The notes under the pieces are model-generated. The model was not told the origin of the DNA, did no database searches, and worked only from the letters and a program-made list of their open reading frames with translations. From Marinithermus hydrothermalis DSM 14884 (lineage in GTDB: Bacteria; Deinococcota; Deinococci; Deinococcales; Marinithermaceae), in the NCBI RefSeq assembly GCF_000195335.1, contig NC_015387.1:806001-870000 (forward strand): a stretch of 64,000 nucleotides of DNA. Reading direction: 5' to 3'. The translations under genes and the position numbers were made by a program. Positions 30,932 through 40,959 of this stretch are shown piece by piece; position 1 is the stretch's first letter, and each line of letters begins with the position of its first letter.

Positions 30932-33535
30932 TCAACCCAGGCGCGCCAGGTTCTCGCGGATGCGCGCGATCTGAGCTTGGGTTTCCTTAAGCCGGGCGCG
31001 TTCGGCCTCCACGACCTCCCTGGGGGCCCGCTCCACGAAGCGGGGGTTGCCCAGTTTTTTCTCCGAGCTGGCCGCAAGCTTCTCCAGCTCCTTCAACCGC
31101 TTCTCCTGCCGCGAGCGCCAGGCGGAAAGGTCCACCAACCCCTCCGGCTCGAGGAAGACCGTGACGCTGGGGGTCACCGCGCTCAAGGCTTTTTCCGGAC
31201 GCCCCGCTTGGGCCTCGGCTCGAGCCAGGAACCGGAAGAAGGCCGCGTTCTCGAGGACGGTCCGGACACCTTCGCCGTCCACGTACACCCGGACCTCCTG
31301 CTGCGGCGGAAGCCCGAGCTCGGCGCGCAAAGCGCGCGTGGCGCTCACCGCGTCCTGGAGCGTTTTGAAGGCCGCGAGCGCCTCCGGATCCACCTCCTGC
31401 GCAGGTTCGGGCCAGGGGGCTAGGGCGAGCTCCTGGCCTTCGCCCTTAAGGGCGGCGTAGATCTCCGAGGTCACGAAGGGCATGAGGGGATGGAGGAGCT
31501 TGAGGAGGGTCTCCAGGGCGTTCTCGAGGCCCTTTAGCGTGGCCGCGTTCCCCTCACGCAGCGCGGGTTTGGCCGCTTCGATGTACCAGTCGCAGAACTC
31601 GCTCCAGACGAGCTGGTACACCTCGCGGGCCGCTAGGGCCAAATCGTAACGCTCGTAGAGCGCGGTGATCTCGCGCACGCCCTGGGCGAGCCGCGCTTGC
31701 ATCCAGCGGTCGGCCAGCGTGAGTTCGTCGCGCTTGGCTTCGAACCCCTCGCGGTTCATCAGGACGAACCGCGCCGCGTTCCAGAGTTTGTTCGCGAAGT
31801 TCCGCCCCATCTCCACCCAGCGCCGGTCGAAGCGGATGTCCTGGCCGCCGGTGGCCAGGTGGACCAGGGCAAAGCGCAAGGCGTCCGCCCCGTATGCCTC
31901 AACGAGCTCGAGGGGGTCCACCACGTTCCCCTTCGATTTGGACATCTTCTGCCCCTTCTCGTCGAGGACCAGGCCGTGGAGCAGCACCGTCTTGAAGGGC
32001 CGCTCGCCCTTGAAGTGGTACCCGGAGACCTCCATGCGCGAGACCCACAGGAAGAGGATGTCGTACCCGGTGACGAGCACGTCCCCAGGGTAGAAGGCCT
32101 TGAGGTCCTCCGTCTCCTCGGGCCAGCCCAGCGTGCTCAGGGGCCAAAGCGCGGAGGAGAACCAGGTGTCGAACACGTCGGGGTCGCGCTCGATCTCCGG
32201 GCTGCCGCAGTGCGCGCACGCCTGGGGGTCCTCCATGTACCGCTCGACGGGCGGGACGGTGATCTCGCCACAGGCCTTGCAGTGCCACGCGGGGATCTGG
32301 TGCCCCCACCACAGCTGCCGCGAGATGTTCCAGTCCCGGATGTTCCGGAGCCAGTCCAGGTTCACCTTCCGCCACCGCTCGGGCACGAACTGGATCTCGC
32401 CCCGCTCGATCCCCGCGATAACCTTTTCGGCCAGGGGTTTCATGGAGAGCCACCACTGCGGGAACAGGGCCGGCTCGATCGGCGTGCCGCAGCGGTCGCA
32501 GGTGCCCAGCGCGATCGTGTACGGTTCCGCTTTGCGCACGTGCCCCGCGGCCTCGAGCATCTCCGCGGCCCGCCGGCGGGCCTCGAAGCGCTCCAGGCCC
32601 CGCAGCGCCTCGGGGACCAGCGGGCCTTCGAGGCGCGCCTCGAGGTTGATCACGCTGACCGCCTCGAGGCCGTGGCGCTGGCCGATCTCGAAGTCGGTCG
32701 GGTCGTGCGCCGGGGTGACCTTGAGGGCGCCCGTGCCGAACTCGCGCTCCACGGCCGCGTCCGCGATGATGGGGATCCAGGTGTCGGTGAGGGGGATGCG
32801 CGCCTTCTTGCCGATGAGGTGCGCGTACCGCTCGTCCTCGGGGTGGACCGCGATGGCCTGGTCCGCGAAGATCGTTTCCGGGCGGACGGTCGCGATCTGG
32901 ATCTCGCCCCCGTCCTCGAGGGGGTAGGCCAGGGTGTACAGCGTGCCCGGAGTGTGTTCGGTGTTGACCTCGAGGTCCGAGAGGGTGGTCTCGCAGCGCG
33001 GGCACCAGTTCACGATCCGGCCGGCGCGGTAGGCGAGGCCCTCGTGGTAGTACCGCACGAAGGCGTAGCGCACCGCGCGGCTGCGCGCCTCGTCCATGGT
33101 GAAGGCCTCGCGGCTCCAGTCGGGGCTTGCGCCGAGGCGTTTGAGCTGCCGGATGATGGCCCCGCCCGAGGTCTCCTTCCACTCCCAGACGCGCTTTAGG
33201 AAGGCTTCCCGGCCGAGCGCGTGCCGGGTCGTGCCTTCCTTGGCGAGCAGGCGTTCCACCACCACCTGGGTGGCGATGCCGGCGTGGTCCGTGCCGGGAA
33301 GCCAGAGGGCCTCGTACCCCCGCATGCGCTTGTAACGGATCAGCGCGTCCTGCAGGGCGTTGTCCAGGGCGTGCCCCATGTGGAGGTTGCCGGTCACGTT
33401 CGGGGGGGGCATGAAGATCACGAAGGGCTTCTTGCCGCTTTTAGGGTTGGCCGTGAAGGGGTGTTGGGCCCATTTTTCGGCCCAGCGGGGTTCCACCGCG
33501 TGCGGATCGTAGGTCTTGGGTAGCGCTCGGCTCAT
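30932..33535 (-). CDS. valS: valyl-tRNA synthetase
   Basis: An 867-aa class I synthetase. The HIGH motif reads HMGHALDN (GNLHMGHALDNALQ), the KMSKS motif is intact (KMSKSKGN), the editing domain contains GTGALKVTPAHDPTDFE, and the C-terminal helical hairpin (SWRSRQEKRLKELEKL...) is the tRNA-binding coiled coil. Zinc-type cysteine pairs are seen at CPRCETTLS and CGSPEIERDPDVFDTW. The ATG at 33535 is preferred because AAAGGAGG precedes it and the protein begins SRALPKTYDP. A T-box leader lies upstream. Confidence 0.97.
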   Translation of the reverse strand: MSRALPKTYDPHAVEPRWAEKWAQHPFTANPKSGKKPFVIFMPPPNVTGNLHMGHALDNALQDALIRYKRMRGYEALWLPGTDHAGIATQVVVERLLAKEGTTRHALGREAFLKRVWEWKETSGGAIIRQLKRLGASPDWSREAFTMDEARSRAVRYAFVRYYHEGLAYRAGRIVNWCPRCETTLSDLEVNTEHTPGTLYTLAYPLEDGGEIQIATVRPETIFADQAIAVHPEDERYAHLIGKKARIPLTDTWIPIIADAAVEREFGTGALKVTPAHDPTDFEIGQRHGLEAVSVINLEARLEGPLVPEALRGLERFEARRRAAEMLEAAGHVRKAEPYTIALGTCDRCGTPIEPALFPQWWLSMKPLAEKVIAGIERGEIQFVPERWRKVNLDWLRNIRDWNISRQLWWGHQIPAWHCKACGEITVPPVERYMEDPQACAHCGSPEIERDPDVFDTWFSSALWPLSTLGWPEETEDLKAFYPGDVLVTGYDILFLWVSRMEVSGYHFKGERPFKTVLLHGLVLDEKGQKMSKSKGNVVDPLELVEAYGADALRFALVHLATGGQDIRFDRRWVEMGRNFANKLWNAARFVLMNREGFEAKRDELTLADRWMQARLAQGVREITALYERYDLALAAREVYQLVWSEFCDWYIEAAKPALREGNAATLKGLENALETLLKLLHPLMPFVTSEIYAALKGEGQELALAPWPEPAQEVDPEALAAFKTLQDAVSATRALRAELGLPPQQEVRVYVDGEGVRTVLENAAFFRFLARAEAQAGRPEKALSAVTPSVTVFLEPEGLVDLSAWRSRQEKRLKELEKLAASSEKKLGNPRFVERAPREVVEAERARLKETQAQIARIRENLARLG

Positions 33536-33554
33536 CTCGCCTCCTTTCCGGGAG

Positions 33555-33831
33555 AGGGAGCCGCACAAAACAAACCGCCCCCTCCGCCAAGGCGCGGACG
33601 AGGCAGATGCCCCGCGGTACCACCGCGCTTCCCGAACCGGCGCCGGCTCGGGCCCTCGTTCTGCGCTGTCACGGGCGCTCCCGGCGGGGTCTACTCAGGA
33701 GCTTGGGGCTCCCTTTCTTCCCGCGGCTCCCGGGCGACGTTCGGCCTCGGCGCGCACCAGGTGCCCTCTCAGCCCGCGGGGCACCCTCTCTGTGGGGCGC
33801 CGGGAGGCCTACTCCTCCCGGTCATCGCCTT
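33555..33831 (-). ncRNA. T-box leader of valS (Val, GUC specifier)
   Basis: Minus strand. The T-box core GGTGGTACCGCG (33612-33623) is a textbook match. Stem I shows AGAGAGGGTGCC and, opposite, CTGAGAGGGCACC. The specifier region reads GAAC-GTC-GCCC, placing GUC (valine) at 33736-33738, which agrees with the downstream gene. A terminator stem (GCCTCGTCCGC, 33594-33604, with GCGGAGGGGGC, 33577-33587, one mismatch) is followed by GGTTTGTTTTG. Uncharged tRNA-Val should pair with the T-box, form the antiterminator and allow valS transcription. Confidence 0.92.
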
Positions 33832-33837
33832 GCCCTA

Positions 33838-33866
33838 AGCATAGGGCGGTGCTGGGGGAGCGTCAA
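33838..33866 (-). promoter_or_regulatory. promoter of the T-box-valS transcript
   Basis: On the minus strand TTGACG (33861-33866), 17-bp spacer, TATGCT (33838-33843). Confidence 0.75.
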
Positions 33867-33890
33867 GCCGAGCTAATGTAACGTTCATCC

Positions 33891-33919
33891 TTGCAGCATC
33901 TCTCTTGGAAGCGTAAGCT
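33891..33919 (+). promoter_or_regulatory. promoter of the mrp gene (leaderless)
   Basis: TTGCAG (33891-33896), 17-bp spacer, TAAGCT (33914-33919), then seven bases to the ATG at 33927. It is back-to-back with the valS promoter. Confidence 0.6.
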
Positions 33920-33926
33920 CTTCGCG

Positions 33927-34982
33927 ATGAGCCGTCTGTCGGAAACCGATGTTCTCGATGCTTTACGTGGCGTGAATGATCCCGAGTTGCACAAAGACTT
34001 GGTCTCCTTGGGGATGGTGGAACAAGTCGTGGTGGACGGCCGCAAGGTCGCGGTGAAGATCAACCTCACCACCCCGGCCTGCCCCCTAAAAGGCCAGATC
34101 GAGGGCGAGGTGCGCGCGGCGCTCGAGCGCATCGGCGCGGAACACGTCGAGATCACCTTCGGCGCGAGCGTGCGCGGCCCCCAGCAACTCCCCCTCCCGG
34201 GCGTGAAGAACGTGGTCGCGGTCGGCTCGGGCAAGGGCGGCGTGGGAAAGAGCACCGTCGCGGTGAACCTGGCCATCGCGCTCAGCCAGGAGGGCGCCCG
34301 GGTGGGGTTGCTCGACGGGGACATCTACGGCCCCAGCCAGGCGCGGATGCTTGGCCTCGAGGGAGAAAAGCTCAGGGTGAACGAAGCGAAAAAGATCGTA
34401 CCCCTCGAGCGTTACGGCATCCGGGTGCTCTCGATCGCGAACATCGCGCCGCCAGGGCAGGCCCTCGTCTGGCGGGGCCCCATCCTCCACGGCACGATCC
34501 GCCAGTTCCTGCAGGACGTGGACTGGGGCGAGCTCGACTACCTCATCGTGGACCTGCCCCCCGGCACCGGGGACGTGCAGCTCTCCCTCTCGCAGCTCAC
34601 CCAGGTGACCGGCGGCGTGATCGTGACCACCCCCCAGGACGTGGCCCGCATCGACGCGGAACGCGCCGCGGACATGTTCCGCAAGGTGCAGGTGCCCCTC
34701 CTCGGGGTCATCGAGAACATGGCCTACTACGCCTGCCCCTCCTGCGGGGAACGCAGCTACCTCTTCGGTCAGGGCGGAGGGCGTAAGCTGGCTGAATCTC
34801 AAAACACCGCGTTTCTGGGGGAGATTCCCCTCTCGATGCCCGTACGCGAGAGCGGGGATGCCGGTACGCCCATCACCGTCGCGCACCCAGACGCTCCCGA
34901 AGCCCAGGCCTTCCGTCAGGTCGCCCGGCAGCTTGCTGGGCAGCTCTCGATTCGCAACCTGAGCACCCTGCCCATGGTGTGA
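33927..34982 (+). CDS. mrp: Mrp/NBP35 family ATPase, iron-sulfur cluster carrier
   Basis: A 351-aa protein. The N-terminal MIP18/DUF59 domain (about 1-85, DVLDALRGVNDPELHKDLVSLGM) is fused to a deviant Walker A P-loop ATPase, GSGKGGVGKST (about 100). The C-terminal CPSC in YYACPSCGERSYLFG is the dimer-bridging Fe-S site. Such proteins (ApbC/Mrp) carry [4Fe-4S] clusters to target enzymes. The frame from the leaderless ATG at 33927 is preferred. Its GTGA overlap with the next gene ties it to a SufR-like regulator. Confidence 0.93.
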   Translation: MSRLSETDVLDALRGVNDPELHKDLVSLGMVEQVVVDGRKVAVKINLTTPACPLKGQIEGEVRAALERIGAEHVEITFGASVRGPQQLPLPGVKNVVAVGSGKGGVGKSTVAVNLAIALSQEGARVGLLDGDIYGPSQARMLGLEGEKLRVNEAKKIVPLERYGIRVLSIANIAPPGQALVWRGPILHGTIRQFLQDVDWGELDYLIVDLPPGTGDVQLSLSQLTQVTGGVIVTTPQDVARIDAERAADMFRKVQVPLLGVIENMAYYACPSCGERSYLFGQGGGRKLAESQNTAFLGEIPLSMPVRESGDAGTPITVAHPDAPEAQAFRQVARQLAGQLSIRNLSTLPMV

Positions 34983-35596
34983 ACATGGTTGGTTTAGGGG
35001 AGACCAAGCTGCGAATCCTCGAGCGCCTGCGCACGCGCTCCGCAAGCGCAGGCGACCTCGCCCGGGAGCTCGGCCTCAGCCGCGTGGCCGTGCACCGGCA
35101 CCTCGCTGACCTCGAGGCCCACGGACTGGTGCGCGCCCGGACCGAGAAATGCGCCGGGCGGGGCCGGCCCCGACAGGTCTTCCAAGCGGTGGACGCGGAA
35201 GCGCCCTACGCCCGCATGTGCGGCGATATGCTCGCGCACCTCAGGGAGCTCTACGGGCCCGACGCGGTCTTCGAGGTCCTCGAGGCCCGCAACGCGCGCG
35301 TCAAGGCGGAGCTCGAGCCGCGGATGCAAGGGCGTTCCCTCGAGGCGCGGCTCGAGCTTTTGGCCGAGTTCCTCACCGAGCGGGGGTACCAGGCCGAGGT
35401 GCACCGCGAGGCGGGGCGGTACACCTTGAAGCAGCGGCGGTGCCCCAAGCTGGCCCTGGCGATGGAGCACGACGAGCTCTGCCAGGCGGAGTTGCGGTTG
35501 TACCAGGATCTCCTCGGGGTGCCGGTGGCGCAGGAGTGCCGGATCGCCGGGGGGTGCGGCTGCTGCCGCTACCGCGTGGAGGAACCCGAGGGTTAG
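34979..35596 (+). CDS. SufR-like iron-sulfur transcriptional regulator
   Basis: A 205-aa protein. N-terminal winged helix (about 8-60, [25 protein letters not shown]), a GRGRPRQVF wing, then a C-terminal domain with four cysteines in the pattern CPK..., CQ..., [12 protein letters not shown]. That pattern is characteristic of SufR, which binds an Fe-S cluster and represses suf genes. The GTG overlaps the mrp stop, so Fe-S carrier and Fe-S sensor are co-transcribed. No suf genes lie in the window. A start at the ATG 34985 is also possible. Confidence 0.82.
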   Translation: MNMVGLGETKLRILERLRTRSASAGDLARELGLSRVAVHRHLADLEAHGLVRARTEKCAGRGRPRQVFQAVDAEAPYARMCGDMLAHLRELYGPDAVFEVLEARNARVKAELEPRMQGRSLEARLELLAEFLTERGYQAEVHREAGRYTLKQRRCPKLALAMEHDELCQAELRLYQDLLGVPVAQECRIAGGCGCCRYRVEEPEG

Positions 35597-36552
35597 ACCA
35601 CCGGGTTGGGCGGTTCGCGTCCCTCGAGCACGGCGAGGACGTTTTCCACCGCGATGCGGGCCATGGCCTCGCGCGTGGCGCGCCCCGCCGAGCCGATGTG
35701 CGGCGTGACCACCACGTTGGGCAGTCGCAGCAGGGGATGGTCCGCGGGCAAGGGCTCAGGGTCGGTCACGTCGAGGCCCGCGCCGCCCAGGTGGCCGGCC
35801 TCGAGCGCCGCCACCAGGGTCGCGGTATCCACGATCTTACCCCGGGCGGTGTTCACCAGGATCGCGCCGGGCTTCATGCGCTCGAGCGCCGCCCGGTCGA
35901 TCAGGCGATGGGTCGCTTCGTTGAGCGGCGTGTGCAGCGAGACAAAATCGGCCTCTGCAAGGAGTTCGGGGAGCGGGCGAAACTCGGCCTCGAGGGCTGC
36001 GGCCTCGGGTTTCGGGGTGCGGCTGGTGTACAGGATCCGCATCCCGAATCCCCGGCACCGCCGGGCGAACGCCTGCCCGATCCGGCCGAACCCCACGATC
36101 CCCACCGTGGCCCCGTGCAGCTCCGCTCCCAGGAGGAGCTCGGGATGCCAGGTGCGCCACTTCCCCTCCCGCACGTACGCCGCGCCCTCAACGACCCGCC
36201 GGGCCACCGCGGCGAGCAGGGCGAACGCCAGGTCCGCGGTGGCTTCGGTCAGCACGCCGGGTGTGTTCGTCACGCGCACTCCGCGCCGCCGCGCGGCCTC
36301 CAGGTCGATGTTGTCGTACCCCACCGCGTACTGAGCGATGACCTTAAGGTCAGGACCGGCCGCCTCCAGTAGATCCGCGTCCACCTGGTCTTCCACCAGC
36401 GTGATGAGCGCCGCAGCGCCCCGAACCTTTTCGAGGAGTACCTCGCGCGGAGGCGGTAGAAACTCCGGCCAGACCTCCACGGCGTACCCCGCGGCCCGCA
36501 ATCGCTCCAGCGCGTTTCCGGGGAGGTTGCGCGTCACGAATACCCGCTTCAT
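35593..36552 (-). CDS. D-isomer 2-hydroxyacid dehydrogenase
   Basis: A 319-aa NAD(P)-dependent enzyme of the glyoxylate/hydroxypyruvate reductase group. Rossmann motif [15 protein letters not shown] (about 147-161), catalytic Arg in [11 protein letters not shown], Glu in DVTDPEPLP and His in TPHIGSAG are all present. The exact substrate cannot be read from sequence. The 3' end overlaps the convergent SufR-like gene by four bases. The ATG overlaps the upstream stop, yet TAGATT six bases before it may also give a leaderless transcript. Confidence 0.93.
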   Translation of the reverse strand: MKRVFVTRNLPGNALERLRAAGYAVEVWPEFLPPPREVLLEKVRGAAALITLVEDQVDADLLEAAGPDLKVIAQYAVGYDNIDLEAARRRGVRVTNTPGVLTEATADLAFALLAAVARRVVEGAAYVREGKWRTWHPELLLGAELHGATVGIVGFGRIGQAFARRCRGFGMRILYTSRTPKPEAAALEAEFRPLPELLAEADFVSLHTPLNEATHRLIDRAALERMKPGAILVNTARGKIVDTATLVAALEAGHLGGAGLDVTDPEPLPADHPLLRLPNVVVTPHIGSAGRATREAMARIAVENVLAVLEGREPPNPVV

Positions 36553-37310
36553 GCCCCTAATCTACCGAAACGCGCGAACCAACCCCGGAACCGCGGCTCG
36601 AGCTGCACCAGCACACGGTGGACCGTGGCGCGTTTGAGCGGCGCGCGCGCCAGTAGTTCCCGTAAAAGCCGGTCTCCGTCCGTTTCGAGTAGGTGAGCGG
36701 CGAACAGGGTGAACTGCCCTTGGAACCAGAGCTGGTCCCGTAAGGGCTTGCGCGGGTAGCGTTCGTACCCGCCCAGGTCGGTGCGGGTGGGGGTGAGGTG
36801 CGCGGTGAAGGCCGCCCAGGCCCGGGCGCTCTGGTAGCGTTCGGGGTGCTGTTGGGCGAGGGCCAGGACGTACAGGTAGTTCGCGATGAACTCGTCGATC
36901 CAGCGCACCCGCACCCGGAGGCGCCACGCGATCGCGGCGGCGTGCGCGTACTCGTGGGCCAGAGCGAGGTCGAGGAAAGCCCTGGGCGGGCCTGGAAGCC
37001 GGGCCCCGGCCCGGGCAGCCTCCAGGAACACCTCCGCGAGCCGGGTGAGGAGGCGTTCAGGGTAACGGGCCGGCGCGAAGACCTCGAGGACGCCCGCGGG
37101 GCCGGTGCGCTGAAAGGCGAATCCGTACGGGTACCGGCTGTAGCGCCCCCACGCGGCCTCGTCCAGGACGTACAGGGTTACCGGGGGGATCTCCCGGTAC
37201 GCGGCGAGCACCGCGTGCACGGCGGCGAGGTAGTCCTGAAGAGCCTTGGCGCGGAGGAGGTGGCCGCTCGAGGCATGGACGGGCAGGTGCGGGTGGGGCA
37301 GGGTGTGCAC
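36549..37310 (-). CDS. putative zincin-like protein (HEYAH), unknown function
   Basis: A 253-aa soluble protein. The segment [17 protein letters not shown] (about 113-129) has the HExxH zinc-protease signature, and a Glu follows about 22 residues later in [13 protein letters not shown], as in gluzincins. The rest is helix-rich with no signal peptide or membrane segment. I do not recognise the family. Activity and substrate are unknown. It overlaps the dehydrogenase start by four bases and is preceded by recG on the same strand with a 35-bp gap. Confidence 0.6.
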   Translation of the reverse strand: MHTLPHPHLPVHASSGHLLRAKALQDYLAAVHAVLAAYREIPPVTLYVLDEAAWGRYSRYPYGFAFQRTGPAGVLEVFAPARYPERLLTRLAEVFLEAARAGARLPGPPRAFLDLALAHEYAHAAAIAWRLRVRVRWIDEFIANYLYVLALAQQHPERYQSARAWAAFTAHLTPTRTDLGGYERYPRKPLRDQLWFQGQFTLFAAHLLETDGDRLLRELLARAPLKRATVHRVLVQLEPRFRGWFARFGRLGA

Positions 37311-37345
37311 ACCGCCAGTGTACCCCCACGCCCGATCGGGCCGCG

Positions 37346-39673
37346 TTAGATGACCTCGCGGAACCCGATGGCCTCGGCGCGCAGTTGCAGTTCACGCTTG
37401 AGCGCGGCGTGTTCGGGGGCGTTCAGGTAGGGGTCGCGCTCGAGGATCTCCTTGGCGAGGGCCCGGGCGGCCTCGATGAGCTCGGTGTCCTTCGTGAGGT
37501 CGCCGAGCTTGAGGTCGGGCAGGCCGGACTGGCGCGTGCCCCGGAGCTCGCCCGGACCCCGGAGCTCGAGGTCCTTCTCCGCGATGTAGAACCCGTCGGT
37601 GGACTCCTCGATCACCTTGAGGCGCTTCATGGTGCGTTTGGAGGTGTCCCCAGCGATCAGGATGCAGTAGGCCTCCCGGTCTCCGCGGCCCACGCGCCCC
37701 CGCAGCTGGTGGAGCTGCGCGAGCCCGAAGCGTTCGGCGTTCTCGATCACCATCAGGGTGGCGTTGGGGATGTCCACCCCCACCTCGATCACCGTGGTGG
37801 AGACCAGCAGATCGAATTCCTGGCGACGGAACCGCTCCATCACCGCGTCCTTTTCCGCGGCGCTCATCCTGCCGTGCAGGATCTCGATCCGCACGTCGGG
37901 CAGCAGCGCCCTAAGCTCGTCCGCAAGCCGCGTGGCTGCCTGCAGCTCAGCCATGGCCTCGGACTCCTCGATCGTCGGCGTGACCACGAAGACCTGGTGG
38001 CCTTTCTGGACCTCCTGGCGCGCGAAGGCGTAGGCCTGGTGGCGGAGCTTGGCGGGGAGAAGCTTGGTCCGGACGGGCTTGCGGCCGGGGGGCATCTCGT
38101 CCAGGACCGAGACCTCCAAATCCCCGTACAGCGTGAGCGCGAGCGAGCGCGGGATGGGGGTGGCGGACATCACCAGCACGTCCGGCCGGCCCTTAAGGAG
38201 GGCGCGCCGCTGCAGCACCCCGAAGCGGTGCTCCTCGTCGATCACGGCCAGGCCCAGGTCCTTGAACTCCACGTCCTCCTGGATCAGGGCGTGCGTGCCC
38301 ACGACCACGTCCACCTCCCCCTCCCGGACGCGCCGCAGGACCTCGCGTTTTTCCGCGGCGCTCATCGCGCCTACCAGTAACTCCACCCGCACCCCGAGCG
38401 GCCACAGGTACCGGGAGAGGTTCTGGAAGTGCTGCTTCGCGAGGATCTCCGTGGGGGCCATGAGCGCGCTTTGCGCGCCGTTTCGCGCGGCCACGAACAG
38501 CGCCGCGGCGGCCACTACCGTCTTGCCTGAGCCCACGTCCCCCTGCAACAGCCGCGCCATCTGCCGGTCCGAGGCCATGTCCGCCGTGATCTCGCGGATC
38601 GCGCGCTCCTGCGCGCCGGTGAGGGGGAAGGGCAGGCTTTCCCGAAAGGCCCGGAGGTCCGCCTCGCGCACCTCAAAGACGCGCCCCACCAAGGCCGACT
38701 CCCCCGACTGCAGCATCACGCGCAGCTCGAGGAACAGGTACTCGTCGAACCGCAGCCGCGCGAGGGCGCGCTCGAGGGCCGCTTCGTCGTCGGGGAAGTG
38801 CACCTGGCGCAGGGCGTAGGGGAGGTCCACGAGGTCACGCGGCGCGCGGTAGGCCTCGGGGAGCGGGTCGGGGGGCTGGGGCAGGGCTTCCAAAGCCCGC
38901 CAGACGCTCCGGCGGAGGAACGCCTGCGAGACGCCTTCCTTGGAGGGGTAGACCGGCGTGATCCGCCCCGTGGAGAGGGACTCCCCCTCCTCGTCCTCGA
39001 AGTACTCCACCGCGAGCGTGGTGTACCGTCCCCGCCGTTGCACCCGGCCCGTCGCGATGATCCGCGCCCCCTCCTTCAGCTGCTTCATGACCCAGGGTTG
39101 GTTGAACCACACGGCCGTGAGCTTCCACCCCCAGCGGTCCTCGAGAACGGCTTGAACGAGCTGCATGCCTTTCTTGGGGGTGCGGACGAGCTCCTTGCGC
39201 AGCACGCGGCCCGTGACCGTGACCTTCTCCCCGTCACTAAGAAGGCGGAACCCTGGGAGTGCCCGGCGGTCCTCGTACCGGCGGGGGTAGTAGTGCAGCA
39301 GGTCGCGCACCGTGCGCACCCCGAGCGCGGCGAGCTTTTTCTTCCCGCCCGGACCGAGAGGGAGGGTTTCGACGGGGGTCTCCAAACCGACGGTTTCCGG
39401 GGTGGGTTGCGGTTTCGCGGGGGCCGGGCGTGCGGGAGGCGCGCTGTCGCCCAGGAGGGCGAGGGCCGCTTCCAGGCGCTTCGCGCGCTCCTCGAGGGGC
39501 AGCTCCCGGTACCCCTCGAGGAGGCGCCGCACCTCGGGGAACGGCCCGGCCAGGTTCTCCAAAAGACGCTCGAGCCCCCCCGCCACCACGCGGTCCTGGC
39601 AGCCGTCGGCGAGCTCACGGCGTAAGGGTCTACGAAGGCGATCGGCGAGCTCGGCCCGGGTCACAAAAACCAT
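37346..39673 (-). CDS. recG: ATP-dependent DNA helicase RecG
   Basis: A 775-aa branch-migrating helicase for stalled forks. It has an N-terminal helical extension (to about 125), the wedge/OB domain ([18 protein letters not shown]), helicase motif [13 protein letters not shown], Ia [40 protein letters not shown] and motifs IV-VI with [15 protein letters not shown]. The ATG at 39673 is a provisional start; in-frame codons up to 39712 would add 13 residues but overlap the divergent M16 promoter. No clear Shine-Dalgarno is visible. Confidence 0.94.
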   Translation of the reverse strand: MVFVTRAELADRLRRPLRRELADGCQDRVVAGGLERLLENLAGPFPEVRRLLEGYRELPLEERAKRLEAALALLGDSAPPARPAPAKPQPTPETVGLETPVETLPLGPGGKKKLAALGVRTVRDLLHYYPRRYEDRRALPGFRLLSDGEKVTVTGRVLRKELVRTPKKGMQLVQAVLEDRWGWKLTAVWFNQPWVMKQLKEGARIIATGRVQRRGRYTTLAVEYFEDEEGESLSTGRITPVYPSKEGVSQAFLRRSVWRALEALPQPPDPLPEAYRAPRDLVDLPYALRQVHFPDDEAALERALARLRFDEYLFLELRVMLQSGESALVGRVFEVREADLRAFRESLPFPLTGAQERAIREITADMASDRQMARLLQGDVGSGKTVVAAAALFVAARNGAQSALMAPTEILAKQHFQNLSRYLWPLGVRVELLVGAMSAAEKREVLRRVREGEVDVVVGTHALIQEDVEFKDLGLAVIDEEHRFGVLQRRALLKGRPDVLVMSATPIPRSLALTLYGDLEVSVLDEMPPGRKPVRTKLLPAKLRHQAYAFARQEVQKGHQVFVVTPTIEESEAMAELQAATRLADELRALLPDVRIEILHGRMSAAEKDAVMERFRRQEFDLLVSTTVIEVGVDIPNATLMVIENAERFGLAQLHQLRGRVGRGDREAYCILIAGDTSKRTMKRLKVIEESTDGFYIAEKDLELRGPGELRGTRQSGLPDLKLGDLTKDTELIEAARALAKEILERDPYLNAPEHAALKRELQLRAEAIGFREVI

Positions 39674-39713
39674 TTTATAAGGGAGCGAAAGCAATCGATA
39701 CGCAAGCGCCACG

Positions 39714-39719
39714 TATAAT
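39714..39719 (+). promoter_or_regulatory. -10 box of the M16-CAP operon
   Basis: Perfect TATAAT, ten bases before the ATG at 39730; it overlaps the 5' region of the divergent recG. Confidence 0.6.
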
Positions 39720-39729
39720 GGTCTCCACG

Positions 39730-40959
39730 ATGGCTGAGATCCGCACGCACACCTTCCCGAACGGCCTCACCCTGGCGGTCGAGGAGCAACCGTGGAACCC
39801 CGGGGTGAGCTTCACCATCCTGGTCCCCGCCGGGGCCGTCACGGACCCCGAAGGCCTCGAGGGCGCGAGCTCGGTCCTCGAGTCCTGGTTGTGGAAGGGC
39901 GCGGGCACGCGCGACGCCCGCAGCTTCGCGGAGGCCCTCGACGCGCTCGGTGTGCGCCGCGCGAGCGGGGCGGGGCTCGAGTACACCACGTTTTCCGCCT
40001 CGCTGTTGGCGCCGCACCTTGGGGAGGCGCTCGCGCTTTACGCGGATCTCTTGCAGCGCCCGTGGCTTCCTGAGGAGGAGTTCGAGGCGGTGCGGCTTTT
40101 GGCGTTGCAGGAGCTGGCCGCCCTCGAGGACCAGCCGTCGAAGAAGCTCTTCGTGCACCTGCGCCGCGCGGTCTTTACGAGCCCGCACGGCCGGGACGCG
40201 GCGGGGCGGCGGGAGGACCTGCTCGCCATGACCCCGGACGCCTTGCGCGCGGACTACGCGCGGCGGTACGGCGCGCGCGGCGTCGTGATCGGGGTGTGCG
40301 GCGGCGTGCGGTTCGAGGAGGTGCGGGATCTGGTCGAGGCGCACTGGGGCGGTTGGACGGGCGGCGCGCCGGAACCGCCGGCGGTGACCCTGAGCGAGCC
40401 GCATACCCTGCACGTCCCGCAGGACACGGCCCAGGTCCAGATCGGTTTGTTCTATACCGACGTGCCGCCCACCCACCCGGAGTTCTACACCGCGCGGCTC
40501 GCCGCGGAGGTCCTGAGCGGGGGAATGGCCAGCCGCTTGTTCACCGAGGTGCGCGAGAAGCGGGGACTGGTCTACGCGGTCTCAGCGAGCCCCGGAAGCG
40601 TGGGGGGGGTGGGGTACCTCGCCGCGTACGCCGGCACCACGCCGGAACGCGCGGCGGAGACGCTGAAGGTCCTCACCCGTGAGATCGCGCGGCTTTCCGA
40701 GGGAGTGAGTGCGGATGAACTGGCGCGCGCCAAGGTCGGGGTGCGCTCCGCGCTCGTCATGCAGGGCGAGTCCAGCCGGGCCCGCGCGGCCGCCTTGGCG
40801 CGAGACTGGTTCGTGCTGGGGCGGGTGCGCAGCCTGGAGGAGATCGAACGCGAGGTGGAGGCCGTGACGCTGGAGCGCATCAACCATTTCCTGGAGGCCC
40901 ACCCCTACGAGCGACCGTGGGTCGGCACCCTTGGCGCGCAGCCGGTGGAGGTGGCGTGA
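39730..40959 (+). CDS. M16 family peptidase-like subunit lacking the zinc motif
   Basis: A 409-aa M16 protein. The N-terminal half has SSVLESW where active subunits have the inverted zinc motif HXXEH, so it cannot bind the catalytic zinc. The C-terminal half keeps [17 protein letters not shown], the Arg/Tyr substrate-binding pair of the non-catalytic partner. This matches the TTHA1265/TTHA1264 heterodimer of Thermus. The frame upstream of 39730 belongs to the promoter region. Its stop overlaps the start of the active partner by one base (TGATG). Confidence 0.92.
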   Translation: MAEIRTHTFPNGLTLAVEEQPWNPGVSFTILVPAGAVTDPEGLEGASSVLESWLWKGAGTRDARSFAEALDALGVRRASGAGLEYTTFSASLLAPHLGEALALYADLLQRPWLPEEEFEAVRLLALQELAALEDQPSKKLFVHLRRAVFTSPHGRDAAGRREDLLAMTPDALRADYARRYGARGVVIGVCGGVRFEEVRDLVEAHWGGWTGGAPEPPAVTLSEPHTLHVPQDTAQVQIGLFYTDVPPTHPEFYTARLAAEVLSGGMASRLFTEVREKRGLVYAVSASPGSVGGVGYLAAYAGTTPERAAETLKVLTREIARLSEGVSADELARAKVGVRSALVMQGESSRARAAALARDWFVLGRVRSLEEIEREVEAVTLERINHFLEAHPYERPWVGTLGAQPVEVA

